A stretch of 64,000 nucleotides of DNA. Origin: a virus. Each line of letters begins with the position of its first letter. Within the stretch, counting starts at the first letter, position 1. The stretch spans positions 1 through 64,000 of the IMG/VR virus record IMGVR_UViG_3300027141_000003. One strand, given 5' to 3'. The notes beneath the pieces were generated by a model. The model had not been told where the DNA came from. It did not search any database and saw only the letters and a program-made list of their open reading frames with translations. Positions 1 to 6,467 of the stretch are shown one piece after another. A program made the translations under genes and the position numbers.

Positions 1-29
1 TTTGGATTTACTGGCTAGTAATGTGAAAA

Positions 30-51
30 TGTCAGTGGGTTCGTGTATAAT
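30..51 (+). promoter_or_regulatory. Early promoter 1 (TGTCAG box + TATAAT)
   Basis: TGTCAGTGG starts at 30 and TATAAT at 46, so the two starts are 16 bp apart. A TG dinucleotide just before TATAAT makes an extended -10. A purine-rich ribosome-binding site with ACGAAAG follows before the ATG at 87. The same arrangement recurs 13 times on this strand. Confidence 0.75.
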
Positions 52-86
52 TCCATACATAACAACAAACGAAAGAAGGTCTGCCA

Positions 87-293
87 ATGGCTACCAAACT
101 ATACACAATCGAAAGCCTACTTGTAGGAAAAAACTATCGCTCAAACTCTCGCCACTTTTCAGGCGAAATTGTTTCTGCTGAACACCGCCCAGAAATTTGG
201 TATGGTGAAAAAACTGAAGCCTATCTAATCGAAATTCGTGCTGGTGGCTTGCGAAATAAATTTGCAACAATCGCAGTAAAGGTTGGTGAATAA
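87..293 (+). CDS. Small protein of unknown function, first gene of an early operon
   Basis: This 68-residue protein starts at ATG 87, about 35 nt after the TATAAT at 46-51 and behind an ACGAAAGAAGG ribosome-binding site, so the start is well supported. It has a mixed beta-rich composition with no recognised motif. The next gene starts 3 nt after its stop, so they are probably co-transcribed. Function unknown. Confidence 0.75.
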   Translation: MATKLYTIESLLVGKNYRSNSRHFSGEIVSAEHRPEIWYGEKTEAYLIEIRAGGLRNKFATIAVKVGE

Positions 294-295
294 TA

Positions 296-421
296 ATGGG
301 ATACATCGAAATTTTCCGAATGGACAACGAGGGTGCTGGCTGGGTAGATTTATCCGAAGCAACACCCGATGAATTATTCAACATCGAATTAGGATTATTA
401 GAGGAAGGTGCGTTCGAATGA
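296..421 (+). CDS. Short acidic protein, unknown
   Basis: This 41-residue acidic open reading frame (begins MGYIEIFRMD, ends EEGAFE) is translationally coupled on both sides. Its ATG lies 3 nt after the previous stop and its stop overlaps the next start as ATGA. Tight packing and codon content support it as real; no family recognised. Confidence 0.55.
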   Translation: MGYIEIFRMDNEGAGWVDLSEATPDELFNIELGLLEEGAFE

Positions 422-543
422 ACTTAGACGAATTCAAAAAACACGTGTTAGAAACACGTCAGGCAAGCAAGGCGGAAGCCTTGTCAGTGCTATCTGCTAC
501 AATTACAACTTCAACAAACGAAAGGGAAAACCTAAATGGCTAA
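418..543 (+). CDS. Short protein whose 3' end contains a promoter
   Basis: This 41-residue frame starts by ATGA overlap with the gene before it. Its second half (ALSVLSATITTSTNERENLNG) is exactly the stretch of DNA that forms the TGTCAG/TACAAT promoter at 482-503 and the AACGAAAGG ribosome-binding site of the next gene. Either the gene was extended through the regulatory DNA or the C-terminus has no selected function. Unknown role. Confidence 0.5.
   Translation: MNLDEFKKHVLETRQASKAEALSVLSATITTSTNERENLNG
482..503 (+). promoter_or_regulatory. Early promoter 2, inside a gene's 3' end
   Basis: TGTCAG starts at 482 and TACAAT at 498, 16 bp apart as in the other copies. It lies wholly within the preceding coding frame and is followed by AACGAAAGGG before the ATG at 536. 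Confidence 0.7.
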
Positions 544-679
544 AATGAAACAACTACTTGATGAAATTATAAATTGCGATTTATGTAATGGTAAAGGCTG
601 GCAATTTTTTGGCAACGCTACTGAATACGATGTAGAGGCTTGCGAATGTAATCCTAATGAATTAGAGGTAAATTACTAA
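536..679 (+). CDS. Small putative zinc-binding protein
   Basis: This 47-residue frame has a CDLC pair near residue 14 and a CEC pair near residue 36, giving four cysteines that could bind one zinc ion. It follows an AACGAAAGGG ribosome-binding site and overlaps its neighbours at both ends. Zinc binding is inferred from cysteine spacing only. Confidence 0.6.
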   Translation: MAKMKQLLDEIINCDLCNGKGWQFFGNATEYDVEACECNPNELEVNY

Positions 680-807
680 TGAGCGAAATTGCTGGAATGT
701 GGATTTGCGATAATTGCGATACTCTCGCCATTGTGTCAGTGGAAACTGATACAATACTTGTAACACAATGTAAATGCGTAACTAACGAAAGGGAAACTAA
801 TGTATAA
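679..807 (+). CDS. Small putative zinc-binding protein with promoter in its 3' end
   Basis: This 42-residue frame starts by overlap with the preceding stop (TAATG). It has CDNC near residue 10 and CKC near residue 31, a second small four-cysteine protein next to the first. Codons from about residue 18 on are also the TGTCAG/TACAAT promoter and ribosome-binding site of the next gene. Function unknown. Confidence 0.55.
   Translation: MSEIAGMWICDNCDTLAIVSVETDTILVTQCKCVTNERETNV
734..755 (+). promoter_or_regulatory. Early promoter 3, inside a gene's 3' end
   Basis: TGTCAGTGG starts at 734 and TACAAT at 750, the usual 16-bp phase. AACGAAAGGG lies at about 784-793 in front of the ATG at 800. Confidence 0.7.
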
Positions 808-1003
808 AATAACTTGCGCCTATGATAGCAACGCTCCACACTGGTCTGCCGAATACGAAAACGAATTCGGTGCGTGGGAAAGTTTTTTCCGTTTTACCGA
901 TTGGGGAATGGCTAACGATTACTCAACTGTAAATATATCAACGCCAACTGGCAAAATGTATACAAAGGTTTTTTATCGTAGCGGAATGGTGGCAGTAAGA
1001 TGA
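800..1003 (+). CDS. Small protein, unknown
   Basis: This 67-residue aromatic-rich protein begins MYKITCAYDS. It starts behind AACGAAAGGG and overlaps the previous stop in another frame. Trp/Tyr content and the short length suggest a small beta fold; no family recognised. It overlaps the next gene as ATGA. Confidence 0.7.
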   Translation: MYKITCAYDSNAPHWSAEYENEFGAWESFFRFTDWGMANDYSTVNISTPTGKMYTKVFYRSGMVAVR

Positions 1004-1191
1004 TGACCCGTAAAGATTATGTTGCAACCGCAGAAATTCTAAAGTATGCAAGCAATAAAATTCACCCCGCTGTTTTTTCTAAAGTCGTAAATGATTTCGC
1101 TGAAATGTTTGCAATTGATAATGAAAGATTTGATGTAAAACGATTTCACGAAGCGAGTGGATATAATGTTCCTAACTTCACTTCAAGATAA
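1000..1191 (+). CDS. Small helical protein, unknown
   Basis: This 63-residue protein (MMTRKDYVATAEILKYASNK) is coupled to the preceding gene by an ATGA overlap. Its alternating charged and hydrophobic residues suggest two or three helices. The start could be either of the adjacent methionines. Function unknown. Confidence 0.7.
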   Translation: MMTRKDYVATAEILKYASNKIHPAVFSKVVNDFAEMFAIDNERFDVKRFHEASGYNVPNFTSR

Positions 1192-1297
1192 AGTAAAACG
1201 CATTCAGGAATTGCGTCGCAGTAATGCGGCGCAACCTGTTCGCAATAAAAAAAAATACACACGCAAAATAAAACATAAAAATAAATTTGATCAATAA
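1166..1297 (+). CDS. Short lysine/arginine-rich peptide
   Basis: This 43-residue frame overlaps the end of the previous gene by 26 nt in another frame. Its C-terminal half is strongly basic (KKKYTRKIKHKNK), as in nucleic-acid-binding tails. No clear ribosome-binding site is visible, so this is a weaker call. Confidence 0.4.
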   Translation: MFLTSLQDKVKRIQELRRSNAAQPVRNKKKYTRKIKHKNKFDQ

Positions 1298-1316
1298 AAT
1301 TAATTTGTCGACAAAG

Positions 1317-1375
1317 CCCGCAGAGCTACGGGGTCGGGCGTGTCGTTACGGGTGTGATCTAAAACACCCTGAAAT
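1317..1375 (+). repeat. Operon-boundary element, copy A
   Basis: CCCGCAG at 1317, GTTACGG starting at 1345 and CCCTGAAAT with GAAAT at 1371-1375. The spacings (28 and 26 bp) match the other copies exactly. GGGTGT and ACACCC inside it could pair. It sits between the end of the first operon and promoter 4. Confidence 0.75.
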
Positions 1376-1395
1376 CCTGCGTGTCAATTAGATAA

Positions 1396-1417
1396 TGTCG
1401 GTCCATTCTGTTATACT
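1396..1417 (+). promoter_or_regulatory. Early promoter 4
   Basis: TGTCGG starts at 1396 and TATACT at 1412 with TGT before it. An ATG within this promoter (1395) is in frame with the next gene but is not its start; AACGAAAGG precedes the better ATG at 1446. Confidence 0.75.
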
Positions 1418-1445
1418 TACAACCTTACCAACGAAAGGCCAACTA

Positions 1446-2165
1446 ATGAAATTGAAACGCTCTAATGATAGAAAGGTGGCTAACCTTGTCACAAAAAATG
1501 GAAAGCAAGCCGCAATTGCGAACACGTTCGGCCTACCTGCAGGAAAAGACTTTTCTTGTCCTGGTGCAACGTCTATCTGTGAGACTGTTTGCTACGCAGG
1601 CAAATTGGAAAAACTATATAAGGCAGTAAAGGCTAATCTTTTACACAACTGGGAATTGTTACGCAATGCAGACAATGACACAATGGTGCGCCTATTAGAT
1701 GAGATGATTGTTGATTTTGTTGCTGATTGTGATAAGAAGAATGCGCCTAAGTTATTCCGTATCCACTGGGACGGAGATTTCTTCAATGATACTTATACTT
1801 ATGCCTGGAAGACTGTTATCGAAAATCATTCCGATATTCAATTTTGGGTTTATACACGTGTAAAGTCTGCAGCGCTTATTCTAAAGGATGTATCTAATCT
1901 ATCTCTTTACTATTCCACCGACGATGAGAATAAAGAAATCGGTCACGAACTAAAAGTAAACGAAGGTATTCGCCTTGCTTACTTAGGCAAAACATTCGCC
2001 GTAACCGAAAGCACAATGAAAGAATTGACGGGCAAGCCTGGTGCAAAATGTCCTGAGAATATGAAATCAATTCCACTAATTAGCAATGCAGGTTCTGCTT
2101 GTGTATCTTGTGGCTTGTGTGTTTATGGTAAAGCAGACATTCGATTTAGCGCAACTAAAAAATAA
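1446..2165 (+). CDS. GP88-family phage protein
   Basis: This 239-residue protein resembles the actinophage 'gene product 88' family. Visible family features are the N-terminal cysteine cluster (CPGATSICETVCYAGK, about residues 36-51), the central RIHWDGDFF motif (about residue 107), YTR soon after, and a C-terminal CVSCGLC cluster. Many conserved cysteines suggest metal or iron-sulfur binding, but the biochemical role of the family is not known to me. I place the start at ATG 1446 behind AACGAAAGGCC; the upstream in-frame ATG lies in the promoter. A 40-residue gene follows in the same transcript. Confidence 0.8.
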   Translation: MKLKRSNDRKVANLVTKNGKQAAIANTFGLPAGKDFSCPGATSICETVCYAGKLEKLYKAVKANLLHNWELLRNADNDTMVRLLDEMIVDFVADCDKKNAPKLFRIHWDGDFFNDTYTYAWKTVIENHSDIQFWVYTRVKSAALILKDVSNLSLYYSTDDENKEIGHELKVNEGIRLAYLGKTFAVTESTMKELTGKPGAKCPENMKSIPLISNAGSACVSCGLCVYGKADIRFSATKK

Positions 2166-2177
2166 GGAGAAATAAAA

Positions 2178-2300
2178 ATGGCCGAATTAAAATATTTAAA
2201 TGCGTTGCTAGCATCTGTTGTTGGTACTCCTGATCAAGCAAAAGCTGCAAAAGAATATTTAGCAGAAGTAGATCCCGACATATGGGGCCAGGAGGAGTAA
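2178..2300 (+). CDS. Short protein, unknown
   Basis: This 40-residue frame starts 13 nt after the GP88 stop behind AAGGAG, a good ribosome-binding site. The composition is helical and acidic at the C-terminus (DIWGQEE). No family recognised. Confidence 0.6.
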   Translation: MAELKYLNALLASVVGTPDQAKAAKEYLAEVDPDIWGQEE

Positions 2301-2304
2301 AAGG

Positions 2305-2363
2305 CCCGCAGTACTGCGGGGTCGGGCGTGTCGTTAAGGATGTGATAATAATCACCCTGGAAT
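2305..2363 (+). repeat. Operon-boundary element, copy B
   Basis: CCCGCAGTACTGCGGG at 2305-2320 is a perfect 16-nt palindrome. The TTACG-equivalent block (GTTAAG) starts at 2333 and CCCTGGAAT ends at 2363, with the same 28 and 26 bp phases as copy A. GTGAT and ATCAC inside it can pair. It begins 4 nt after the upstream stop codon. Confidence 0.75.
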
Positions 2364-2383
2364 TTTGGGCGGGTTGCCTAAAA

Positions 2384-2405
2384 TGTCAGTAGGATGTGTT
2401 ATACT
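2384..2405 (+). promoter_or_regulatory. Early promoter 5
   Basis: TGTCAGTAG starts at 2384 and TATACT at 2400, preceded by TGT. CAACGAAAGG follows before the ATG at 2434. Confidence 0.75.
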
Positions 2406-2433
2406 TCCATTATCCAACAACGAAAGGCTACAA

Positions 2434-2658
2434 ATGTCTAATCAAATTAAAGTTCCACACTCCGTAGTATTCGAGGCCATTATTGACCTTGATAAAATAC
2501 CTGCTAACTTACTTCCTGCATTACTAAAACTAAATGAAACAGATTTACTTACTATGTGTAAGGAAGCAACACTACACGCTCTTACTCAATCTAATTTATT
2601 GCAAACCGCTAATGAGTTTAATACTTGGGCTGAAGTAACTATCAAGGAAGGGGAATAA
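2434..2658 (+). CDS. Small helical protein, unknown
   Basis: This 74-residue protein begins MSNQIKVPHS. The reading frame is open upstream, but that part is promoter DNA, so I use ATG 2434 behind AACGAAAGGC. The sequence is Leu-rich and likely all-helical. It is coupled to the next gene by a 2-nt gap. Confidence 0.7.
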   Translation: MSNQIKVPHSVVFEAIIDLDKIPANLLPALLKLNETDLLTMCKEATLHALTQSNLLQTANEFNTWAEVTIKEGE

Positions 2659-2660
2659 TA

Positions 2661-2930
2661 ATGGGAAGCATAACTGCATTAGGTATTCAAGATAGCGTGT
2701 TAGATTTAGAAACACAATTAGCCTATCACTTACAGGGTAATCATTACCCACCCGTTCCACTTTCTATGGTGCAACCTTGCATAGATGCTATTGACGCATA
2801 CTATGATGAGGATTTTGATCGACAGATAAAGATGCCTGAAGGCGTATCTTATAAAGGATTAGATACAGCACCTGCCTCCGCAATTATTGACCAACACCAC
2901 CTAGAGTTTTGGCTACCTGAGTGTGATTAG
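2661..2930 (+). CDS. Conserved-looking small protein, unknown
   Basis: This 89-residue acidic protein begins MGSITALGIQDSV. It starts 2 nt after the previous stop with AAGGAAGGGGA upstream. It contains paired aromatic and Pro residues (HYPPVPLSM) and ends with a HHLEFWLPECD tail. No enzyme motif seen. Confidence 0.7.
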   Translation: MGSITALGIQDSVLDLETQLAYHLQGNHYPPVPLSMVQPCIDAIDAYYDEDFDRQIKMPEGVSYKGLDTAPASAIIDQHHLEFWLPECD

Positions 2931-2974
2931 TATCACACAATAACTTTCTCAAATAATGAGATACGGATACTAAA

Positions 2975-2996
2975 TGTCGGTGGTATCCGCTATAAT
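2975..2996 (+). promoter_or_regulatory. Early promoter 6
   Basis: TGTCGGTGG starts at 2975 and TATAAT at 2991. AAACGAAAGGA precedes the ATG at 3026. Confidence 0.75.
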
Positions 2997-3025
2997 ACTA
3001 CTACCAACCAAACGAAAGGAAACAA

Positions 3026-3184
3026 ATGACAAACGCAACACTAGAGGTAGGCAAGTCCTACACAACCACTCAAAGTGGTATCACAGGAATAATCAAGTCG
3101 GTAGATACTCTGCCTAACGGCACAAGTCGTATCCTGCTTGATGTAGAAGGCAAGGAACGCTGGACAAGCGCAACTGCCAACTAA
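3026..3184 (+). CDS. Small protein, unknown
   Basis: This 52-residue protein (begins MTNATLEVGKSY, ends WTSATAN) is beta-rich with a G-rich middle and sits behind a strong AACGAAAGG site with its own promoter. It stands alone between a promoter and a structured non-coding stretch. It vaguely resembles the layout of the first gene of the window (short beta-rich). Function unknown. Confidence 0.65.
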   Translation: MTNATLEVGKSYTTTQSGITGIIKSVDTLPNGTSRILLDVEGKERWTSATAN

Positions 3185-3235
3185 GGAGGCACACACCACT
3201 AATCGGGTGCTAAGCCACGAAACAGGGACAGTTTT

Positions 3236-3286
3236 GAGAGTGTTCTAGTCCAATGTCGTAAGTAAGAACTCTCCACCTTCGGGTGG
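3236..3286 (+). ncRNA. Possible structured RNA: two consecutive hairpins
   Basis: GAGAGTGTTCT (3236-3246) can pair with AGAACTCTC (3265-3273) with a small bulge. Directly after it CCACC (3273-3277), a TTCG tetraloop and GGTGG (3282-3286) make a very stable hairpin. No T-run follows, so it is not a standard terminator; promoter 7 begins 4 nt later. Confidence 0.45.
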
Positions 3287-3289
3287 AAA

Positions 3290-3311
3290 TGTCAGACCCC
3301 CCTGCTATACT
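3290..3311 (+). promoter_or_regulatory. Early promoter 7
   Basis: TGTCAGACC starts at 3290 and TATACT at 3306, preceded by TGC (extended -10). CCAACGAAAGGT precedes the ATG at 3347. Confidence 0.75.
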
Positions 3312-3346
3312 ATCCATAACAACAACCAACGAAAGGTAATAAATAA

Positions 3347-3763
3347 ATGAGCAGACAAATCACAGTAAAGGTCGCAACGACCAAAGTAATCAAGGCACTA
3401 GAAACTCGTCTAGCAACGCTAGAAAAAGACTATGCTTCACAAGAAGCAAAAGAAGCAAAGTTTCAGAAATCAGTAGAAGCGTGGCGCAAGGAAATTGGTA
3501 AGTGGGCTATTGCCAACTTCTCAAAGGCTGAGAACCTTCGCACAAACTATCGTGCTTGGAACAACACTCTCAATGTTGATTTTGACATTATCACAAAGGA
3601 AGGCAACTTCCCTACTGAACCTCAAAAAGATTTTGAGCAAATCCATCAGCACAGTTATCGTGAGATGAAAGAGGACATTACAAATGCTCTCACAATTCTC
3701 AAAATGACAGATGAGGAATTAGTCAATGCTTCTACAATGAAGCAGATTGCTAAGTATCTCTAA
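3347..3763 (+). CDS. Coiled-coil protein, unknown
   Basis: This 138-residue protein has a long Lys/Glu/Ala-rich heptad-like helix in residues 10-55 (ALETRLATLEKDYASQEAKE) and a mixed C-terminal part. It has its own promoter and ribosome-binding site and no partner gene. It may be a small oligomeric early protein; no family recognised. Confidence 0.75.
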   Translation: MSRQITVKVATTKVIKALETRLATLEKDYASQEAKEAKFQKSVEAWRKEIGKWAIANFSKAENLRTNYRAWNNTLNVDFDIITKEGNFPTEPQKDFEQIHQHSYREMKEDITNALTILKMTDEELVNASTMKQIAKYL

Positions 3764-3766
3764 ATA

Positions 3767-3838
3767 GGTTTTGGGGGGTTAGCACACAAAGTCTAGACAC
3801 CTAAACCCAAACAACCTGAGTAAGTTGCCAAACTGCTC
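3767..3838 (+). ncRNA. Possible structured RNA: long imperfect hairpin plus a second stem
   Basis: The segment 3767-3782 can pair over most of its length with 3801-3816 (GGTT/AACC, TTGGG/CCCAA, TTAG/CTAA). A second hairpin uses 3817-3825 with 3831-3838. The region is 4 nt after a stop codon and ends 12 nt before promoter 8. Not a T-tailed terminator. Confidence 0.4.
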
Positions 3839-3850
3839 ACCCTTTGGGGC

Positions 3851-3880
3851 TAGACAAACTCTAACTCCAAATGCTATAAT
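3851..3880 (+). promoter_or_regulatory. Promoter 8, canonical form without TGTCAG box
   Basis: TAGACA at 3851-3856, an 18-bp spacer and TATAAT at 3875-3880 with TGC in front. It lacks the TGTCAG box, which suggests that TAGACA is the usual -35 here and that TGTCAG is an added regulatory site. ACAAAGGA follows before ATG 3908. Confidence 0.7.
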
Positions 3881-3907
3881 TAAAATCCCTACTAACAAAG
3901 GAACAAA

Positions 3908-4150
3908 ATGAAAAATCGTTATCGTGTAGAAATTTATGACGAAAACAAGTTAAATGATTTAACTATCTATTCTGAGCAAGGTGTCGATAAGGAATACTTA
4001 ACTGAATTAGTATTTTCTAATCTCCGCCGTTTTAACGGAACAATTCGTGCTTACGTTTATGATAATCTAAAGAAAAAGAAAATCACAGCGCTATTTTTAC
4101 CAGAAGAATTTATTCCCAAGAAAACAAACTTAACTAATCTAGTTGGCTAA
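3908..4150 (+). CDS. Small protein, unknown
   Basis: This 80-residue protein (MKNRYRVEIYDENKLNDL) is beta-rich at the N-terminus with a KKKK patch near residue 56. It sits alone behind its own promoter and is followed by a hairpin and boundary element C. Function unknown. Confidence 0.7.
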   Translation: MKNRYRVEIYDENKLNDLTIYSEQGVDKEYLTELVFSNLRRFNGTIRAYVYDNLKKKKITALFLPEEFIPKKTNLTNLVG

Positions 4151-4155
4151 AAAGT

Positions 4156-4180
4156 TGCAGCGATCTTCTCTTTCGCTGCA
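4156..4180 (+). terminator. Hairpin after the 80-residue gene
   Basis: TGCAGCGA (4156-4163) and TCGCTGCA (4173-4180) form a perfect 8-bp stem with a 9-nt loop, 5 nt after a stop codon. No T-run follows, so it may protect RNA ends rather than terminate. Confidence 0.45.
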
Positions 4181-4185
4181 GCTGG

Positions 4186-4244
4186 CCCGCAGAGCTGCGG
4201 GGTTATCCACAGGGTTACGAGAGTTATCCACAATCCCTGGAAAT
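4186..4244 (+). repeat. Operon-boundary element, copy C, with two DnaA-box-like sites
   Basis: CCCGCAG at 4186, GTTACGA block starting at 4214, GAAAT at 4240-4244, in the same 28/26 phase as the other copies. Two TTATCCACA sequences (4203-4211 and 4224-4232) lie inside it, identical to the standard DnaA box. Confidence 0.75.
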
Positions 4245-4292
4245 TTGTGATAATGATCACATCACCCAATTCGGACATATTGTATCTAATCC

Positions 4293-4321
4293 TAGACAAT
4301 GTCAGTGGCAGATGTTATACT
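4293..4321 (+). promoter_or_regulatory. Early promoter 9 with visible -35
   Basis: TAGACA at 4293-4298, a 17-bp spacer and TATACT at 4316-4321. TGTCAGTGG starts at 4300, so this box lies in the spacer between -35 and -10, the position expected for an operator. ATCGAAAGGA precedes ATG 4351. Confidence 0.8.
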
Positions 4322-4350
4322 GAATCTAACAACCAATCGAAAGGAATAAA

Positions 4351-5358
4351 ATGGCTCATAATCTAGAAATGGAAAACGGCGAAGTTGCTTTTGCTCTTCG
4401 TGGTGCTCCTGCTTGGCACAATCTAGCAAATCGCATCTTTACAAAAGATGAGGAAGTTACAACTAGTCTAATGCTTGAAGAGGCAAAATTGGCTAATTGG
4501 AATGTTCGCTTATCACCATTGACTGACCACATTTCAGAATCTTGGAATGATGTATCTCAGGCATCTCTCGTCATTCGTGACAACCCATTCAACAAGGGAA
4601 TCGATGTTCTCGCAACTGTCGGCAAGCGTTACAAGCCTGTTCAGAATGAAGAATTGTTTGCATTCGCTGATGCAATTCACGATGCCAATGCTGATTGCCG
4701 TTGGGAATCTGCTGGCTCACTAAAAAAGGGTAAAGTTGTTTTCGGAACTGTGGACATTCCCCGCACAATGGTTCTTGACCCACAAGGCGCTAACGATGAG
4801 ACAAAACTTTATCTTATCGTATGGACATCACACGATGGTTCTGTTGCTGTTCAAGCAGCCGTTACACCTGTTCGTGTAGTATGCCAAAACACGCTAAACC
4901 TTGCAATGAAGAATGCTAAGCAATCTTTCAAGATTCGCCACACGCAATCTGTTGAAGGTCGCATTCAAGTTGCTCGTGAAACTCTTGGGCTTGCTCTTGG
5001 ATACTTTGATGAATTCGAAGTTCAAGCAAAAGCGCTTTACTCACAAGCAATCACCGATGCTGAATTCTCTAAGTTGATTCAGACAATCTATCCTAAGCCA
5101 GATAAAGATGCAGCAAAAGTTGCTCTTACTAAGTGGGAGAATAAGGTTGTTCTAATTGATGACCTTTATCATAACTCACCAACTAACGCTACAATCAAGG
5201 GAACTAAGTGGGGTGCGTTCAATGCACTAACTGAGCGCCTTGATTATTATCGTTCAGGTCGTGGCAATTCTGAAACACTAATGGCTGGTGCTTCAGGCTT
5301 TGACCCAATTCTCACCGCAGAAAAAAATAAGTTGTATCGAATGGTTGCAACTTTCTAA
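4351..5358 (+). CDS. DUF932-like phage/plasmid protein
   Basis: This 335-residue protein begins MAHNLEMENGEVAFALRG and contains PAWHNL near residue 20, the typical N-terminus of the DUF932 (phage/plasmid-like TIGR03299) family. A central part with VVFGTVDIPR, then VWTSHDGSVAVQAAVTPVRVVCQNTL (split here as WTSHDGS and TPVRVVCQNTL), also fits that family. The family role is unknown, though members occur widely on phages and plasmids. It is the longest gene of the early block and has its own promoter. tRNA-Asp follows. Confidence 0.8.
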   Translation: MAHNLEMENGEVAFALRGAPAWHNLANRIFTKDEEVTTSLMLEEAKLANWNVRLSPLTDHISESWNDVSQASLVIRDNPFNKGIDVLATVGKRYKPVQNEELFAFADAIHDANADCRWESAGSLKKGKVVFGTVDIPRTMVLDPQGANDETKLYLIVWTSHDGSVAVQAAVTPVRVVCQNTLNLAMKNAKQSFKIRHTQSVEGRIQVARETLGLALGYFDEFEVQAKALYSQAITDAEFSKLIQTIYPKPDKDAAKVALTKWENKVVLIDDLYHNSPTNATIKGTKWGAFNALTERLDYYRSGRGNSETLMAGASGFDPILTAEKNKLYRMVATF

Positions 5359-5397
5359 ATAATAAAAATCCTAGGCACGATTTAAAACTGCCCGCAA

Positions 5398-5471
5398 GAT
5401 CTCTTAGCTCAGTTGGTTAGAGCGCTACCCTGTCACGGTAGAGGTCACGGGTTCAAGTCCCGTAGGGGTCG
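5398..5471 (+). tRNA. tRNA-Asp (anticodon GTC)
   Basis: A complete cloverleaf is visible: acceptor 5398-5404 with 5464-5470 (several G-U pairs), D-stem GCTC/GAGC, anticodon stem CTACC/GGTAG around the loop CTGTCAC, T-stem ACGGG/CCCGT. The anticodon GTC reads Asp codons. CCA is not encoded. Confidence 0.93.
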
Positions 5472-5490
5472 CATCTCAAGATATGAGACG

Positions 5491-5549
5491 CCCGCAGACC
5501 TGAAGGCCAAATGTCCGTTTTACGGCTTTTATAAAAAAACCCCTGAAAG
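5491..5549 (+). repeat. Operon-boundary element, copy D
   Basis: CCCGCAG at 5491, GGCC at 5505, TTTACGG at 5519 and CCCTGAAAG with GAAAG at 5545-5549. All spacings equal those of the other copies (28, 14 and 26 bp). It starts 20 nt after the tRNA. Confidence 0.75.
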
Positions 5550-5559
5550 CTATTGTATA

Positions 5560-5581
5560 TGTCAGTGGGGCCTGGTACAAT
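5560..5581 (+). promoter_or_regulatory. Early promoter 10, probably leaderless
   Basis: TGTCAGTGG starts at 5560 and TACAAT at 5576. The first good ATG (5589) is only 7 nt after the -10 box and no ribosome-binding site fits between, so the mRNA would start at or next to the ATG. Confidence 0.65.
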
Positions 5582-5588
5582 TCTCTTT

Positions 5589-6254
5589 ATGACCAACGAA
5601 CTAGTATCAACTAAATATACATTTGCCTGTGACCCAGACGAATGCGATGTACTAATAGAACTAACATCATCTGACGGATTCGGATTCCCGTCGGGTGTGA
5701 CTGAAATCACTTGTCCGTGTGGCCGTAAGCCAGTCTTATTGTCAGTGGTCAATGCTACAATTGCTTCAACAACCCAAACGAAAGAGGAAAAAATGGAAGA
5801 GACAACAACACCTGCAGTAACAGTTCCTGATACATATAACCCTAATCTATTGGTAACTTACAAAGTTATCCGTGGTTACTCAGATGCTGAATATGCAACT
5901 GACAAGGTCACATCAATTGAATGGGACCTACACAATGCACGTCAAGCACAGAAGCACAATAGTGTTTACCAAGGCAAGATTGACACAGTCAAAGATATTA
6001 TCACTGAAGCATATGCTGATTCAGATGACCAAGAAACACTTCGTGCAATTGCTGAAGCGCTTTCAATTGAACTAATCAGAGAATTTGAATTTACCGCATC
6101 TATCGAGGTTAGCGGAACATATTCATATAACATTCTTGAAAATGATTATGACTTAGACCTTGAGTCAGAAGTTACAGATGCCCTCTTTGCTGATTCACAG
6201 AACGGTAACATTGAAATTACCGACCAAGAAGTATGCAACGTTAGTGAGCGCTAA
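5589..6254 (+). CDS. Cys-containing N-terminal extension fused in frame to an acidic protein
   Basis: From ATG 5589 the frame encodes 221 residues. The first 68 contain CDPDECD and a CPCG pair, like a small zinc ribbon. The rest is the acidic 153-residue protein that can also start on its own at 5793. Residues of the join (LLSVVNATIASTTQTKEEK) are encoded by the second promoter and ribosome-binding site. This could be a true fusion or two nested products with a shared stop. Confidence 0.55.
   Translation: MTNELVSTKYTFACDPDECDVLIELTSSDGFGFPSGVTEITCPCGRKPVLLSVVNATIASTTQTKEEKMEETTTPAVTVPDTYNPNLLVTYKVIRGYSDAEYATDKVTSIEWDLHNARQAQKHNSVYQGKIDTVKDIITEAYADSDDQETLRAIAEALSIELIREFEFTASIEVSGTYSYNILENDYDLDLESEVTDALFADSQNGNIEITDQEVCNVSER
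5740..5761 (+). promoter_or_regulatory. Early promoter 11, inside a coding frame
   Basis: TGTCAGTGG starts at 5740 and TACAAT at 5756. AAACGAAAGAGG follows and leads to ATG 5793, which is in frame with the surrounding reading frame. Confidence 0.7.
5793..6254 (+). CDS. Acidic phage protein, likely main product from internal start
   Basis: This 153-residue protein begins MEETTTPAVTV behind ACGAAAGAGG with its own promoter, so independent translation is well supported. It is acidic, with a Tyr-rich middle and long predicted helices. No family recognised. Its stop overlaps the next start (TAATG), beginning a five-gene coupled run to 7209. Confidence 0.7.
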   Translation: MEETTTPAVTVPDTYNPNLLVTYKVIRGYSDAEYATDKVTSIEWDLHNARQAQKHNSVYQGKIDTVKDIITEAYADSDDQETLRAIAEALSIELIREFEFTASIEVSGTYSYNILENDYDLDLESEVTDALFADSQNGNIEITDQEVCNVSER

Positions 6255-6466
6255 TGTACTTTGAGTTGACTGCTCCCGATAGGCTATCTATGGAGATGGC
6301 TTATTGGGATGCACAAATGATTGGGCTGGACCCAACTGCATTATCACCGTTGACATTCAACATCGGAACTGGTAGTATTGAGAAGGTGAGTCGCATTCGT
6401 GATAAGTATAACTTAATTGAAAGTTATACATCAGACTACGAGCCAACAGGATACACAAGGAGATAA
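6254..6466 (+). CDS. Small protein, unknown
   Basis: This 70-residue protein begins MYFELTAPDRLSME. Its start overlaps the previous stop (TAATG), so translation is coupled. No recognisable motif; a short N-terminal strand then a helix are likely. Confidence 0.7.
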   Translation: MYFELTAPDRLSMEMAYWDAQMIGLDPTALSPLTFNIGTGSIEKVSRIRDKYNLIESYTSDYEPTGYTRR

Positions 6467-6467
6467 G

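Noticed and set aside
1395-1397. ATG at 1395 as the start of the GP88-like protein (and similar in-frame ATGs at 2365 and 5553)
   Set aside because: These codons lie inside or just beside the TGTCAG/-10 promoter. The ATGs behind AACGAAAGG (1446, 2434) or directly after the -10 (5589) are better supported.
5387-5397. CCCGCA before tRNA-Asp as a further boundary element
   Set aside because: The TTACG and GAAAT blocks are missing at the expected distances; the match is only the first six bases.
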